A stretch of 64,000 bases of DNA from Oceanobacter sp. 1_MG-2023 (GCF_030689025.1 NZ_JAUYWA010000015.1:1-64000); one strand, 5' to 3'; positions 38,736 to 47,414 are shown, counted from the first letter of the stretch. Notes: generated by a model not told the origin, from the letters alone. Numbers and translations are program-made.

Positions 38736-38782
38736 CAGTCACAGCCATACCGGTGCCTTGTTCACTTTTGCCGGTATGACTG
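38736..38782 (+). terminator. Hairpin after the cyclophilin gene
   Basis: CATACCGG (38746-38753) pairs with CCGGTATG (38771-38778), and CAGT/ACTG extend the stem after a bulge. It begins 15 bases after the ppiA stop. There is no T-run, so termination is only a possibility. The arms resemble those of the palindrome at 38090. Confidence 0.4.
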
Positions 38783-38809
38783 AATCCGATACCCATTTCC
38801 TGTAACGCC

Positions 38810-40891
38810 ATGGCCAACATGACCTCCCACTCCGCTTCGTCTTCTCCTCTCGCTCTGGGCAATGCCGATATTATCTGGCAAAACGATGATCTGCCGGTAT
38901 CCCGACAGTTTCACGACCCTTACTTTTCCCTGCACGATGGTCTGGCCGAAAGCCGCTATGTTTTCCTGCAACACAATCAGCTGCCACTGCGCTGGGCCGA
39001 CTGGCATGGGCCTTTCTGTATCGTCGAAACCGGGTTTGGCACCGGGCTGAATTTTCTCGCTACCTGGCAGGCCTTCCAGCAACACGCCGGCCCTGACTGC
39101 TGGTTACACATCACCAGCATTGAGAAATACCCACTCAGCCGCCAGCAGCTCGCCAGGGCACTGGCACACTGGCCGGAACTGGCAGAGCTGAGCGAGCAAT
39201 TACTCACTCAGTACCCGGACGCCATTCGTGGCTTCCACAGCCTCTGTTGGCCCGCACAACGGGTACAACTAACGCTGGTACTGGACGATGTAGACAATGC
39301 CCTGAGCGAACTGTCCGGGCCGGTTCATGCATGGTATCTGGACGGCTTTGCTCCGGCGACCAATCCGCAGATGTGGCAACCCGAGCTGTTTAACCAGATT
39401 CGCCGCCTGAGTTGTCGTCATCCTCACCTGACAGGCACTACCACCCTGGCCACCTTTACCGCTGCCAGTGCTGTACGCCGCGGGTTACAAGGAGCCGGGT
39501 TTCAGGTCAACAGACCCAAGGGCTTCAACGGCAAACGGGAAATGCTGGCGGCAACATACGCCGCCACCATTGGCCCAGAGCGTCCACCCGAAGCCAACAC
39601 CCAACCATGGCTGACACCGGTGCGGCCATGGTTAATAGAGAACACTACCGAGACCGACACGCCCGATCTCGCCATGGTCGTTGTCGGCGCTGGGCTGGCC
39701 GGTGCCACCACCGCCAGAGCCCTGGCAGAACGGGGGATGCCGGTACGGGTAATCGACCAGACCGGTATTGCCAGCGGCGCTTCTGGCAACCCTCAAGGTG
39801 GGCTATACGTCAAACTGGCCGCCAATGACCAAGCCACCCATACTGAATTTTATTTGCAGGCTTATCTCACCAGCCTGCGCTGGATGAAGCGACAGTTGGC
39901 AGCCGGTCCCGATGGCGCCTGGAACCCTTGTGGCGTATTACAACTGGCCTGGTCTGCAGCCGAACAACAACGCCAGCAAAAATTTCTCGACCGCCTCCAC
40001 TACCCCGATAGCTTGATTCGACCGGTATCCGCAGCAGAAGCCAGTGTCTTGTCAGGGAGTCCGCTACAGCAAGGCGGGTTGTTTTTCCCGGATGCCGGTT
40101 GGGTCAGCCCGGCGGACTTGTGTCAGCAACTGCTTGATCACCCCTTGATTGATGTCCAAATCTCTACCGTCCGATCAATACAGCAAGATTCCGACACTCG
40201 CTGGCAGTTGCAGCTCGGCAACGCCCCCACCCTGACCAGCCGACAACTGGTGATTGCGACAGCCGGTGCCAGCCCGTCATTACTGCCGGATACCTACCTG
40301 CCGATCAAATCCATTCGTGGTCAGCTCAGCTACCTCGATGCCCAGCAAAGCCCTCCATTACAAACCGTGCTGTGTGGCCGCAGCTATATGGCACCGGCAC
40401 GGCAAGGTCAGCTGGTATTGGGGGCAACCTATCATCAGAACGACCAGGATCTGACGCTCCGCCCCCAAGACCACCAGACCAACCTTGATCACCTGAAAGA
40501 TTTTGGCTCATCATGGCATGCGCTGGCGGACACCGCCGACAAGAGCGGCCTGGTTATTGGTGGTCGTACCGGATTCCGTTGCACCACCCCCGACTATCTG
40601 CCCATGGCCGGACCAGTGGTGGATACCGATGCCTTTATCCGCTGCTACGCTCCCATGATCAAAAACGCCAAGCAAATACCGGCGCGCAAGGCCCCGCTGC
40701 ACACGGGCTTATGGCTCAATATCGGGCATGGTTCCCGGGGCCTGGCATCAACGCCATTGTGCGCAGAACTGCTCGCCGCCCAGATCACAGGAGCGGCCTT
40801 GCCCGTCAGTACCCAGGTCGCAGCCGCCTTGTGGCCAGGACGTTTTTTATTGCGGGATATGATTCGGCGCAAACTGCCAGCTCGAACCTGA
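38810..40891 (+). CDS. mnmC: Bifunctional tRNA mnm5s2U34 enzyme MnmC
   Basis: MnmC finishes the mnm5s2U modification of U34 in tRNAs for Lys, Glu and Gln. The 693 residues hold both activities. Residues 10-250 are the methyltransferase (MnmD) with FCIVETGFGTGLNFLATW and the catalytic region VHAWYLDGFAPATNPQMW. Residues 285-690 are the FAD-dependent oxidoreductase, with the dinucleotide loop MVVVGAGLAGATTARALAER and a C-terminal NIGHGSRGLASTPLCAELLA. Length agrees with E. coli MnmC (668). Two in-frame ATGs (38810, 38819) could start it; neither has a strong ribosome binding site. Confidence 0.97.
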   Translation: MANMTSHSASSSPLALGNADIIWQNDDLPVSRQFHDPYFSLHDGLAESRYVFLQHNQLPLRWADWHGPFCIVETGFGTGLNFLATWQAFQQHAGPDCWLHITSIEKYPLSRQQLARALAHWPELAELSEQLLTQYPDAIRGFHSLCWPAQRVQLTLVLDDVDNALSELSGPVHAWYLDGFAPATNPQMWQPELFNQIRRLSCRHPHLTGTTTLATFTAASAVRRGLQGAGFQVNRPKGFNGKREMLAATYAATIGPERPPEANTQPWLTPVRPWLIENTTETDTPDLAMVVVGAGLAGATTARALAERGMPVRVIDQTGIASGASGNPQGGLYVKLAANDQATHTEFYLQAYLTSLRWMKRQLAAGPDGAWNPCGVLQLAWSAAEQQRQQKFLDRLHYPDSLIRPVSAAEASVLSGSPLQQGGLFFPDAGWVSPADLCQQLLDHPLIDVQISTVRSIQQDSDTRWQLQLGNAPTLTSRQLVIATAGASPSLLPDTYLPIKSIRGQLSYLDAQQSPPLQTVLCGRSYMAPARQGQLVLGATYHQNDQDLTLRPQDHQTNLDHLKDFGSSWHALADTADKSGLVIGGRTGFRCTTPDYLPMAGPVVDTDAFIRCYAPMIKNAKQIPARKAPLHTGLWLNIGHGSRGLASTPLCAELLAAQITGAALPVSTQVAAALWPGRFLLRDMIRRKLPART

Positions 40892-41001
40892 TTGCGGCCA
40901 GACCAAGGCGGTTATATATGCCTATGTGCGGAGGTGTAGACAGAAATTAAAAGGGTCTGGTGCGAGAGGACTTTATCCTCGGCCAGATTATTGAAACCAC
41001 C

Positions 41002-41029
41002 TTGACATCGTAACCCCAAAGGTTACGAT
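41002..41029 (+). promoter_or_regulatory. higBA promoter and operator
   Basis: TTGACA (41002-41007) and TACGAT (41024-41029) with a 16-base spacer form the promoter. A perfect nine-base inverted repeat, ATCGTAACC (41007-41015) and GGTTACGAT (41021-41029), fills the spacer and covers the -10, so binding of HigA would block polymerase. The expected start of transcription coincides with the higB ATG at 41036. Confidence 0.85.
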
Positions 41030-41035
41030 TGAGGC

Positions 41036-41314
41036 ATGATCAAAACTTTTAAGCACAAAGGTTTGGAAAAATTCTACCGAACAGGCAGCACTGCGGGCAT
41101 ACAGACTACTCATGCCAAGCGGTTACGATTAATTCTGTCCAACCTTGATCAAGCAGAAATCGCCGATAACATGGACTTGCCCGGGTTGCGTTTGCATGAA
41201 CTATCCGGCTCACGAAAAGGTACCTGGTCAGTCACTGTTAGTGGCAATTGGCGCATCACATTCAGATTCAACGGGCGTGATGCTGAAATTGTTAACTATG
41301 AGGATTATCACTAA
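41036..41314 (+). CDS. higB: HigB-type toxin (RelE superfamily mRNA interferase)
   Basis: A 92-residue HigB/GraT-like toxin: starts [17 protein letters not shown], keeps [24 protein letters not shown] and ends [21 protein letters not shown], the typical C-terminal strand with the catalytic His-rich end. Such toxins cut mRNA on the ribosome. The toxin gene precedes the antitoxin, as usual in higBA. Only GAGG one base before the ATG is available as ribosome binding site, and the promoter geometry suggests a leaderless mRNA. The stop and the higA start overlap (TAATG). Confidence 0.94.
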   Translation: MIKTFKHKGLEKFYRTGSTAGIQTTHAKRLRLILSNLDQAEIADNMDLPGLRLHELSGSRKGTWSVTVSGNWRITFRFNGRDAEIVNYEDYH

Positions 41315-41610
41315 TGACTATGCATAACCCTGCTCATCCCGGTGAGATATTAAAAGAATTGGTAATTGAGCCTTTGGAGTTAACGATTACCGATGTTGCG
41401 GAACACTTGAATGTAAGCCGTAAAACCTTATCCAAGGTATTAAACGGACGAGGCGCAATTACTCCTGAAATGGCTATCCGCTTGGAGCTGGCTTTTGCTA
41501 AGCCCTCCGCCGACCACTGGTTGCGCCTTCAAAGTGCGTATGATTTATCGGTGCTCAGGAATCAACGGGCAACGCTGCAAGTCCAACCCTATGAACTGGC
41601 GTTTGGATAA
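41314..41610 (+). CDS. higA: HigA-type antitoxin (XRE family)
   Basis: The 98-residue protein starts [20 protein letters not shown], the hallmark of HigA antitoxins, followed by an XRE helix-turn-helix ([20 protein letters not shown]) and a dimerisation helix region ending in [11 protein letters not shown]. It neutralises HigB and represses the operon through the palindrome in the promoter. GAGGA at 41300 gives its start a good ribosome binding site, unlike higB, which favours antitoxin excess. Start 41314 overlaps the toxin stop; ATG 41320 is an alternative. Confidence 0.95.
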   Translation: MTMHNPAHPGEILKELVIEPLELTITDVAEHLNVSRKTLSKVLNGRGAITPEMAIRLELAFAKPSADHWLRLQSAYDLSVLRNQRATLQVQPYELAFG

Positions 41611-41828
41611 TGACAGCGGCTCAATGATTCCGGACAGTTTGTAGCGGAACGAAAATTGTTACGTGTGCTTGTGTTTGTTGAATCATTTACGTGCAGCTTC
41701 CGGTACAGAAGCGAATGGGAGACAAAGCAATGGATGTCAGCCCTGATCGCTCAGCTTCGCTACCATTACTGATTTAACGTCCGCATTGGGGCTGGTTGAA
41801 GTGCAACGGAAAACCATCACACCGCCCC

Positions 41829-42026
41829 CTAAACGACTCGCTTCAGCATATTTCTCCGCTTGGCGGCTTGCCTGGCACGTATAGAGTCTTCACGGATCTT
41901 GCGCATGGAAGCCGATAACTCAGCGCAACAATCACGAATCTCGGCCAGTTGGTCTTTCATGGTATCCATATCATCCACCGCATCCGCCACCCGACGGCGT
42001 AACCGTTGAACTCGAATATCCGTCAT
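41829..42026 (-). CDS. Small coiled-coil protein, 65 residues
   Basis: I do not recognise this family. It is judged real because GGAGG stands eight bases before the ATG and because it follows two other minus-strand genes. The sequence is charged and helical (RVQRLRRRVADAVDDMDTMK, then KDQLAEIRDCCAELSASMRK) with heptad-like spacing, a central Cys-Cys pair and a basic C-terminal end (RQAAKRRNMLKRVV). It may be a small structural or nucleic-acid-associated protein. No signal peptide or membrane segment is visible. It is convergent with higA across a 218-base spacer in which I see no gene. Confidence 0.6.
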   Translation of the reverse strand: MTDIRVQRLRRRVADAVDDMDTMKDQLAEIRDCCAELSASMRKIREDSIRARQAAKRRNMLKRVV

Positions 42027-42071
42027 GGTGGCAGCCTCCGGAGGTGTGGTTTTGAGATAACGACAATCAGC

Positions 42072-42326
42072 TCAGTTACGAACCAGGTCAATGTGGCAGC
42101 TATTTTCTATCGGGTCAAATAACAACCGGGCCTTGCCGGATTCCAGTTGTTGCTTCACGTGTTGCTTTTTATCAGTCAGGCTGAATTCTTGTTCACCGTA
42201 GTCGGTGCCTTCTCGTAATACAAACTCCGCCAGCACAGCATCCAGGGCATCCGTACTCAGGCGATTCCAGGGAATTTCAAGCACGCCATGATCCGGGGTA
42301 TCGTCTTGTGGTGTCTCAGAATGCAA
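42072..42326 (-). CDS. UPF0270 (YheU-like) protein
   Basis: The core IPWNRLSTDALDAVLAEFVL followed by REGTDYGEQEFSL and KQQLESGKARLLFDP matches the UPF0270/YheU family, small cytoplasmic proteins of unknown function. TTG at 42326 is preferred as start because AGAGAGG lies six bases upstream; TTG at 42332 would sit on that site. The N-terminal 20 residues (HSETPQDDTPDHG) are an extra acidic leader relative to E. coli YheU. The gene overlaps the end of the 147-residue gene upstream, so they are coupled. Confidence 0.82.
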   Translation of the reverse strand: MHSETPQDDTPDHGVLEIPWNRLSTDALDAVLAEFVLREGTDYGEQEFSLTDKKQHVKQQLESGKARLLFDPIENSCHIDLVRN

Positions 42327-42759
42327 AGCCAACCTCTCTTTCCCACTCGCAGCTCATGCGTAATTCAGCATCCGAGGGGATATGACCACGATCAGCTTGC
42401 CAGTTAAACGTATGTTTACCTGATAATTCCGTTTCCAGGTGTACGGTCGCGGATACCCAGAACATCGACTTGAGCAAGGATTCAAACTGCCGTAACCAGG
42501 ATTCCCATTCATACTCGACCGCCCGATAAGAAGCAGCAAAATGAATAATATGAGTTTGATAGGTACCATTCAGCAGATGTTGACCGGGCATTGAGAACAT
42601 CTCCCGGCACAACAACGACCAATCATCATCCACCCCCAGAGGCAGGCTCTGCAAGGCCGCCCAATTTGTACGCCGCTCATTCTCGGCAATCACTTCCCGA
42701 GTACTGGGGCTATGGCGTATCACGCCATACACGATGGATTCCTGATCAAAGTGGTTCAC
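42316..42759 (-). CDS. Hypothetical protein, 147 residues
   Basis: I do not recognise this protein. It starts at GTG 42759 with AGGACA about eight bases upstream. It is acidic, rich in Trp, Glu and His, with no signal peptide or membrane helix. Features include RHSPSTREVIAENERRTNW, an aromatic centre with EYEWESWLRQFESLLKSMFW, and a C-terminal EWEREVGFAF. Overlap with the UPF0270 gene and the same direction as the small coiled-coil gene suggest a three-gene operon. It looks cytoplasmic and possibly ligand-binding, but no function can be assigned. Confidence 0.65.
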   Translation of the reverse strand: MNHFDQESIVYGVIRHSPSTREVIAENERRTNWAALQSLPLGVDDDWSLLCREMFSMPGQHLLNGTYQTHIIHFAASYRAVEYEWESWLRQFESLLKSMFWVSATVHLETELSGKHTFNWQADRGHIPSDAELRMSCEWEREVGFAF

Positions 42760-42948
42760 GGGTCTGTCCTGAACTAGAGGCTCGATAACATAATCATAAA
42801 CAAAACCACCATGGCGGCAAGCGCCTGAAGCCCATTGCGCATACTGATCGCCACAATTGCTATTTTGTGATGTTTACTCAGGCTGCCACTCCGTGCTCTC
42901 TGTCACACATTGTGCAGGCTTTTTCTTCAGGCCGGTTGGTTGGCCCTG

Positions 42949-43278
42949 TCAATGCCCTGCTTTTGAAAACAGATTGATCATGGCAACACCGGTAATAATC
43001 AACCCCATACCAGCCAATGCCCAAAGATCAGGTTTTTGCCCGTGCAGGAAAAAGGCAATAACGGCCACTAGTACGACCCCCAACCCAGCCCAGACGGCGT
43101 AGGCAATACCCACCGGAATGGTTTTTAACGCGACAGATAAAAAGTAGAACGCAACCACATATCCCAATACAACAATAATCGACGGCCCCAGGCGGGTGAA
43201 ACTGTCGCTTGATTTTAACGCTGATGTTGCAATCACTTCGCCAAGGATGGCAATTGCTAACAAGACCCAGTGGTTCAT
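42949..43278 (-). CDS. Small multidrug resistance (SMR) family transporter
   Basis: The 109-residue protein has four membrane helices and the essential membrane Glu at position 14 ([13 protein letters not shown]). Conserved [20 protein letters not shown] and the WAGLGVV motif place it with EmrE/QacE-type proton antiporters rather than the guanidinium exporters (SugE/Gdx), though the boundary is not certain by eye. It would export cationic, hydrophobic compounds as a dimer. GGAG precedes the ATG. It is a single gene, downstream in orientation of phaC but separated from it by the phaC terminator. Confidence 0.92.
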   Translation of the reverse strand: MNHWVLLAIAILGEVIATSALKSSDSFTRLGPSIIVVLGYVVAFYFLSVALKTIPVGIAYAVWAGLGVVLVAVIAFFLHGQKPDLWALAGMGLIITGVAMINLFSKAGH

Positions 43279-43336
43279 TCTTTCACTCCAGACAGGTAAG
43301 CGGCCAGTGTATCTGTCTGCCTTCCAATAAGCGCAT

Positions 43337-43370
43337 AAAAACGCCGGATTGTCAGCGAGACAATCCGGCG
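43337..43370 (-). terminator. Intrinsic terminator of phaC
   Basis: A perfect 12-base stem (CGCCGGATTGTC at 43342-43353 with its complement at 43359-43370) has a five-base loop and five T residues on the minus strand (43337-43341). It lies 73 bases past the phaC stop. Confidence 0.93.
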
Positions 43371-43442
43371 CTCTGATCGGTCAGTGGTCGTATTCAGTTC
43401 AAGCCAATATGCGCTTGCCTGAACAAGACAGTCACTCCAGCC

Positions 43443-45245
43443 CTATTTTGCCACAACCCCGATCCGGCGTTGTACGTAAGAGCCCGGTGCGTCTTCAATG
43501 ACGGGCAACTCATCGCTGCCTGGCTGACGAGCATCCACTTCTTCCATGCCTCCTTGTTTGAGAATCCATTCTTGCCAATCTATCCACCAGGAACCTGCAT
43601 TGTGAGTTGTGCCCTTGTACCACTCATCGGCATCTTCCGGCAGCTCGTCGTTGGTCCAGTAGCCGTACTTTTTCTTGTGTGGCGGATTCACAATACCGGC
43701 AATATGACCAGACCCACCCAGTACAAAGCAGTTTTTTCCGCCCAGGATGGTGGCCCCTTTGTAGGTACTTTTCCATAAAGCAATATGGTCCTGGGCACAG
43801 GAGATAAAGTAGCTTGGCGTTGTGATCTTGCTGATATCAATCGGAACACCGTCCAGCATGATGCCATCAGGTTCGATCAACTTGTTGTACAGGTACATAT
43901 TGCGCAGGTAAAAACTGTGCATTGCCGCTGGCAGGTTGGTGCTGTCGGTGTTCCAGTACAGCAAATCAAAGGCCGCCGGACGTTCACCCATCAGGTAGTT
44001 GTTAATAAAGAACGACCAGAACAAATCATTTTCACGCAAGGTGCTGAAACTGAATGCCATTTGTCGACCATCGTAATAACCCACGAGATCCATCTGGCGT
44101 TCCAGGGCAGAAATAGCGGTTTCGTTAATAAACACACCAATTTCACCGGGCTCAGAAAAGTCCATCAAGGTAGCCAGGTAGGTCGTTGACTTGATCGGCG
44201 ACTTACGTTTTTTCTTGAGGTAAGCCATCGTTGATGCCAGCAAGGTACCACCAACACAGTAACCAATGGCGTTGACTTCTTTTTCTCCGGTCGCTTTCTG
44301 AATCGCATCAACAGCAGCGATCGGGCCTTCCAGCATATAGTCGTCAAAGCCCTTGTCGCGTAGTTCCGAGCCAGCATTCACCCAGGAGATACAGAATACT
44401 GTGTGGCCCTGATCCACCAGCCATTTCAGGAAGGAGTTATCTTCGCGCAGATCCAGAATATAGTACTTGTTGATAAAGGGCGGAATAACCAGCAACGGCC
44501 GTTTGAAGACCTTGTCGGTCGACGGGCTATACTGGATCAATTGCATGACGTCGTTCTGATACACCACCTTGCCTGGCGTCACCGCAATATTACGACCGAC
44601 CTGAAAGGCACTGGTATCTGTCATGGCGACGTTCAGAGAGCCTTTGACACTACCTTCGATATCTTCCATAAGCTGCTCCATACCCTTTGTCAGGTTGGAG
44701 CCGCCGGTTTCAATCGTTTTGCGAATAACAGCAGGGTTCAGAGTAGGGAAATTGGTTGGTGCCAATGCATTGACGTACTGACGTATAAAATACTCTACTT
44801 TTTGGCGGGTATGATCACTCAGGCCATCGGTGTCACTGATCATTTTCATCAGCGAGTTACCCTGGATCAGATACAACTGCTTGATATAGTCAAAAACCGG
44901 GTTTTCTTCCCATTCTTCATTCTTGAAGCGACGATCGGATGGATCGGGAGTAACCACAGGGTCCGGAGCCTGCCCCAGAAAACGTAATACTGTATTTTGA
45001 TACAACATCTGCTGCTGCTTCATCAAATCCATCTGATCAGCAATCAACTTGTTGGGGTTGTTCAGCATGGCTGACCCAACCTCCTGAAGTGCCGCAGAAA
45101 AGTCGGACAATACAGACGCAGAAGGATCTTCCCCTGATGTTGGCTGGGTAACCACTTTTTCCAGCAAATGCCCGTATTGTTCTGCCAGCCGACCTGACAT
45201 CTCGTAAAAATCGCCGACTGCGACTTCAAAATTTTCCTTGGTCAT
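43443..45245 (-). CDS. phaC: Class I polyhydroxyalkanoate synthase
   Basis: PhaC polymerises (R)-3-hydroxyacyl-CoA into PHA granules. The frame runs to 45290, but that start would lie in the phaP terminator; ATG at 45245 (MTKENFEVAVGDFYEMSG) is chosen, with 45260 possible. This gives 600 residues. The lipase-like box is AIGYCVGGTLL with the catalytic Cys; the other triad members are the Asp in CAQDHIALWKS and the His in GGSGHIAG. WQEWILKQGG near the end is typical. Length and the absence of a PhaE partner point to class I, making short-chain polymer such as PHB. No strong ribosome binding site is seen, and a terminator precedes the gene, so expression is likely low compared with phaP. Confidence 0.96.
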   Translation of the reverse strand: MTKENFEVAVGDFYEMSGRLAEQYGHLLEKVVTQPTSGEDPSASVLSDFSAALQEVGSAMLNNPNKLIADQMDLMKQQQMLYQNTVLRFLGQAPDPVVTPDPSDRRFKNEEWEENPVFDYIKQLYLIQGNSLMKMISDTDGLSDHTRQKVEYFIRQYVNALAPTNFPTLNPAVIRKTIETGGSNLTKGMEQLMEDIEGSVKGSLNVAMTDTSAFQVGRNIAVTPGKVVYQNDVMQLIQYSPSTDKVFKRPLLVIPPFINKYYILDLREDNSFLKWLVDQGHTVFCISWVNAGSELRDKGFDDYMLEGPIAAVDAIQKATGEKEVNAIGYCVGGTLLASTMAYLKKKRKSPIKSTTYLATLMDFSEPGEIGVFINETAISALERQMDLVGYYDGRQMAFSFSTLRENDLFWSFFINNYLMGERPAAFDLLYWNTDSTNLPAAMHSFYLRNMYLYNKLIEPDGIMLDGVPIDISKITTPSYFISCAQDHIALWKSTYKGATILGGKNCFVLGGSGHIAGIVNPPHKKKYGYWTNDELPEDADEWYKGTTHNAGSWWIDWQEWILKQGGMEEVDARQPGSDELPVIEDAPGSYVQRRIGVVAK

Positions 45246-45278
45246 ATTTATCAAACCCATAATCCGAACAGAAGAAAG

Positions 45279-45303
45279 AAAAAAGGCCACCCAAAGGTGG
45301 CCT
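45279..45303 (-). terminator. Intrinsic terminator between phaP and phaC
   Basis: GGCCACC (45285-45291) pairs with GGTGGCC (45296-45302) over a four-base loop, followed on the minus strand by six T residues. It ends phaP transcription 19 bases after its stop and stands 34 bases before the phaC start. Confidence 0.92.
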
Positions 45304-45321
45304 CAGAAACTTCGACCAGGA

Positions 45322-45714
45322 TTAAGCGGCTTTAGTAGTCGCTTTGGTCGCTGGTTTTGCAGTCGTAGCAGTAGTAGCCGCTGTGGTGCGAGCTTCTTCC
45401 ATGATAGTTTCGACCTGGGATTTGAACTCCATGGCCATATCAGAGAAAGTTTTCGCATCTTCCATGATTTTTTTGTTCAGCGAGCTGGCAGCTTCAGCCT
45501 GTGCAGCAGTGTAGGCACGCATACCTTCGGTATCTTTTACTTCAGATGCTTTTTTCATCTGATCCAAACCCATCTCAGCATAGCTTTTGATAGAGTTCAG
45601 TTGGAAATCGGTCATTTTTTCCATATTTTCAACAAACAGGCTGTTGAATTTGGACATTGGCGCGTACATGGTTTTCGCTTGTTCTGCGAACGCATTCAGG
45701 ACGTTATCTTGCAT
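45322..45714 (-). CDS. phaP: Phasin
   Basis: Phasins coat PHA granules and control their number and size. The 130-residue protein is almost all amphipathic helix (FAEQAKTMYAPMSKFNSLFV, then EKMTDFQLNSIKSYAEMGL), typical of the phasin_2 group, and ends in an Ala/Thr/Lys-rich tail (TTAKPATKATTKAA) seen in several phasins and thought to be disordered. AAGGAG six bases before the ATG gives strong translation. It is followed by a terminator and then phaC, and preceded by the DUF6489-like gene. Confidence 0.93.
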   Translation of the reverse strand: MQDNVLNAFAEQAKTMYAPMSKFNSLFVENMEKMTDFQLNSIKSYAEMGLDQMKKASEVKDTEGMRAYTAAQAEAASSLNKKIMEDAKTFSDMAMEFKSQVETIMEEARTTAATTATTAKPATKATTKAA

Positions 45715-45950
45715 GGTTTTGCTCCTTCAAAAGGTCGTGGTTAGCAAGTATTGCCACAGTCATACTAGCTGATGCCGTTTTACACTTAAATGACAAATAA
45801 CATTATTTGACAAATTTTATTGCGCCAAATCACATATTATTTAATCTTGCGTTCAATTCGTCAGAAAATTGGCACAAACAAGGCCCGTTTTTGACCAAAA
45901 TTCTAACTAGTGTTAGAAGAACACCCGTAAAGCCCTATAAATACAGGCTA

Positions 45951-46202
45951 TCACCCGTTAGAATTTTCATCTGTTTTTCCAGCCATCATGCCAAACATCA
46001 TATTTTGAAACTTGTTCATCGCTGTCATACTTTCACTGAACAGAGGTTTATATAACGACATGGCATCATAACCTTCCTCGCCTGACTTCATTTTTTCCAT
46101 CATTTGATGAAACACTTCCTGCTGGAATTCCTGAACATCCGGTAAGCCCATAACACGACGGAATTCTTCAGGCGTTAAATCAAAACTTACATTAATTTTC
46201 AT
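45951..46202 (-). CDS. DUF6489-like small protein linked to PHA genes
   Basis: The 83-residue protein starts MKINVSFDLTPEEFRRVMGLPDVQEF, resembling the DUF6489 group of small proteins often seen near PHA synthase genes in gammaproteobacteria. The rest is helical and Met-rich (QMMEKMKSGEEGYDAMSLYK, then MNKFQNMMFGMMAG), a composition that could suit granule-surface binding. AAGGA is six to eight bases before the ATG. A 236-base AT-rich spacer to phaP probably holds the phaP promoter. Family assignment is from memory and moderate; the PHA link is inferred from position. Confidence 0.7.
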   Translation of the reverse strand: MKINVSFDLTPEEFRRVMGLPDVQEFQQEVFHQMMEKMKSGEEGYDAMSLYKPLFSESMTAMNKFQNMMFGMMAGKTDENSNG

Positions 46203-46245
46203 ATTTTATTCCTTTTGATTCTTATAAATTCTTATAACTTATTAG

Positions 46246-47403
46246 CTATTCGATTTTTATATTCATTCCTTTCCAGGCAACAATCAATGCCAAAACGGCA
46301 ACAACCGCTGCACCAACAAACACCCATTCCCCACCCAGATGCCAGAAATAGCCACTCAACCAGGCGCCCAACGCCCCACCCAGGCCAAACCCGGCACTGG
46401 AATACAGCGCCTGACCCCGGCCATGGCTTGCAGCAAACAGTACCGACACATAACGGATACAAACAGCATGTAACATGGCAAAAGTGAGCGCATGGGAAGC
46501 CTGAGCCAATAACAACACCCACAACTGCTGTGGAAAAGCCGCAATCAACAACCAGCGCAAGGCGGTGATGAGCAGGCTGACCAGTAACCAGTGGCGCAAG
46601 TTCAGCCACTGCAACAACCAGCGAATACGCCAGAACAGTATCACCTCAGCAACCACCCCCAGAGCCCAGAGCAAGCCGATACTGCTGGAGGAGTAACCAT
46701 TGTCATCCAGATAAATACTTAAAAAAGTGTATAACGGCCCGTGACTGACTTGCAGCAACAGATTAACCAATAAAAAGGCCATCACCGGCCAACGTGTCAA
46801 TAACGCCCAGAGTGAGCTGTCTTCCCCATTATCACGGCCTGGCTGCTGGTCTGCGGCAGGCTTCAGTCGCCAGCTATTCACCACCACGCCCAGCATCAAT
46901 ACCAGCATCACCGCAGGCAACCAATCCACCGGGATGTACTCAAACAGCCAGCCCAGCAGGGCCACGGTAATCACAAAGCCAACCGATCCCCAAAGACGAA
47001 TACGACTGTAATCCTCAACACGGTTGGCAATGGCATGCATGGTGATTACTTCGTACTGCGGCAACATCGCCGACCAGAAGAAGCCATACAGCAACATTAC
47101 CCCCAGCACCGGCCAGAAGCCGTCCACCAGCCAAATCGCGCTGAAACAGACAGCAGTCATTAGTCCGGCGATGCGGGCCATATGTAAAGGAGTGTGGAAG
47201 TAGCGGCTCCAGTGAGCCCAGAGCATGGGGGCAACAATACGAACAAGGGAGAAGGAGGCAATGGCGCTGCCAATATCGCCATAATCAAAGCCAAGGGATT
47301 GCAGATATGGCCCCCAGTAAGGGGCATTACAGCCAACCAGCGCAAAAAACAGCGCATAAAAAACCGCCAGAGGCTGGCGCACCTGGCGATCGTTCGCAGA
47401 CAT
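46246..47403 (-). CDS. MFS transporter, HcaT-like (PPP family)
   Basis: A 12-helix inner-membrane transporter of 385 residues. The beginning PLAVFYALFFALVGCNAPYWGPYLQSLGF and the SRIRLWGSVGFV motif are characteristic of the phenylpropionate permease (HcaT/MFS_1-like) group. The physiological substrate is unknown; in E. coli HcaT is linked to 3-phenylpropionate, but most members are uncharacterised. GGAG precedes the ATG. It follows aroC in the same direction with a 26-base gap counted from its start, so it may be read with aroC. Confidence 0.85.
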   Translation of the reverse strand: MSANDRQVRQPLAVFYALFFALVGCNAPYWGPYLQSLGFDYGDIGSAIASFSLVRIVAPMLWAHWSRYFHTPLHMARIAGLMTAVCFSAIWLVDGFWPVLGVMLLYGFFWSAMLPQYEVITMHAIANRVEDYSRIRLWGSVGFVITVALLGWLFEYIPVDWLPAVMLVLMLGVVVNSWRLKPAADQQPGRDNGEDSSLWALLTRWPVMAFLLVNLLLQVSHGPLYTFLSIYLDDNGYSSSSIGLLWALGVVAEVILFWRIRWLLQWLNLRHWLLVSLLITALRWLLIAAFPQQLWVLLLAQASHALTFAMLHAVCIRYVSVLFAASHGRGQALYSSAGFGLGGALGAWLSGYFWHLGGEWVFVGAAVVAVLALIVAWKGMNIKIE

Positions 47404-47414
47404 ATTGTGCTCCG

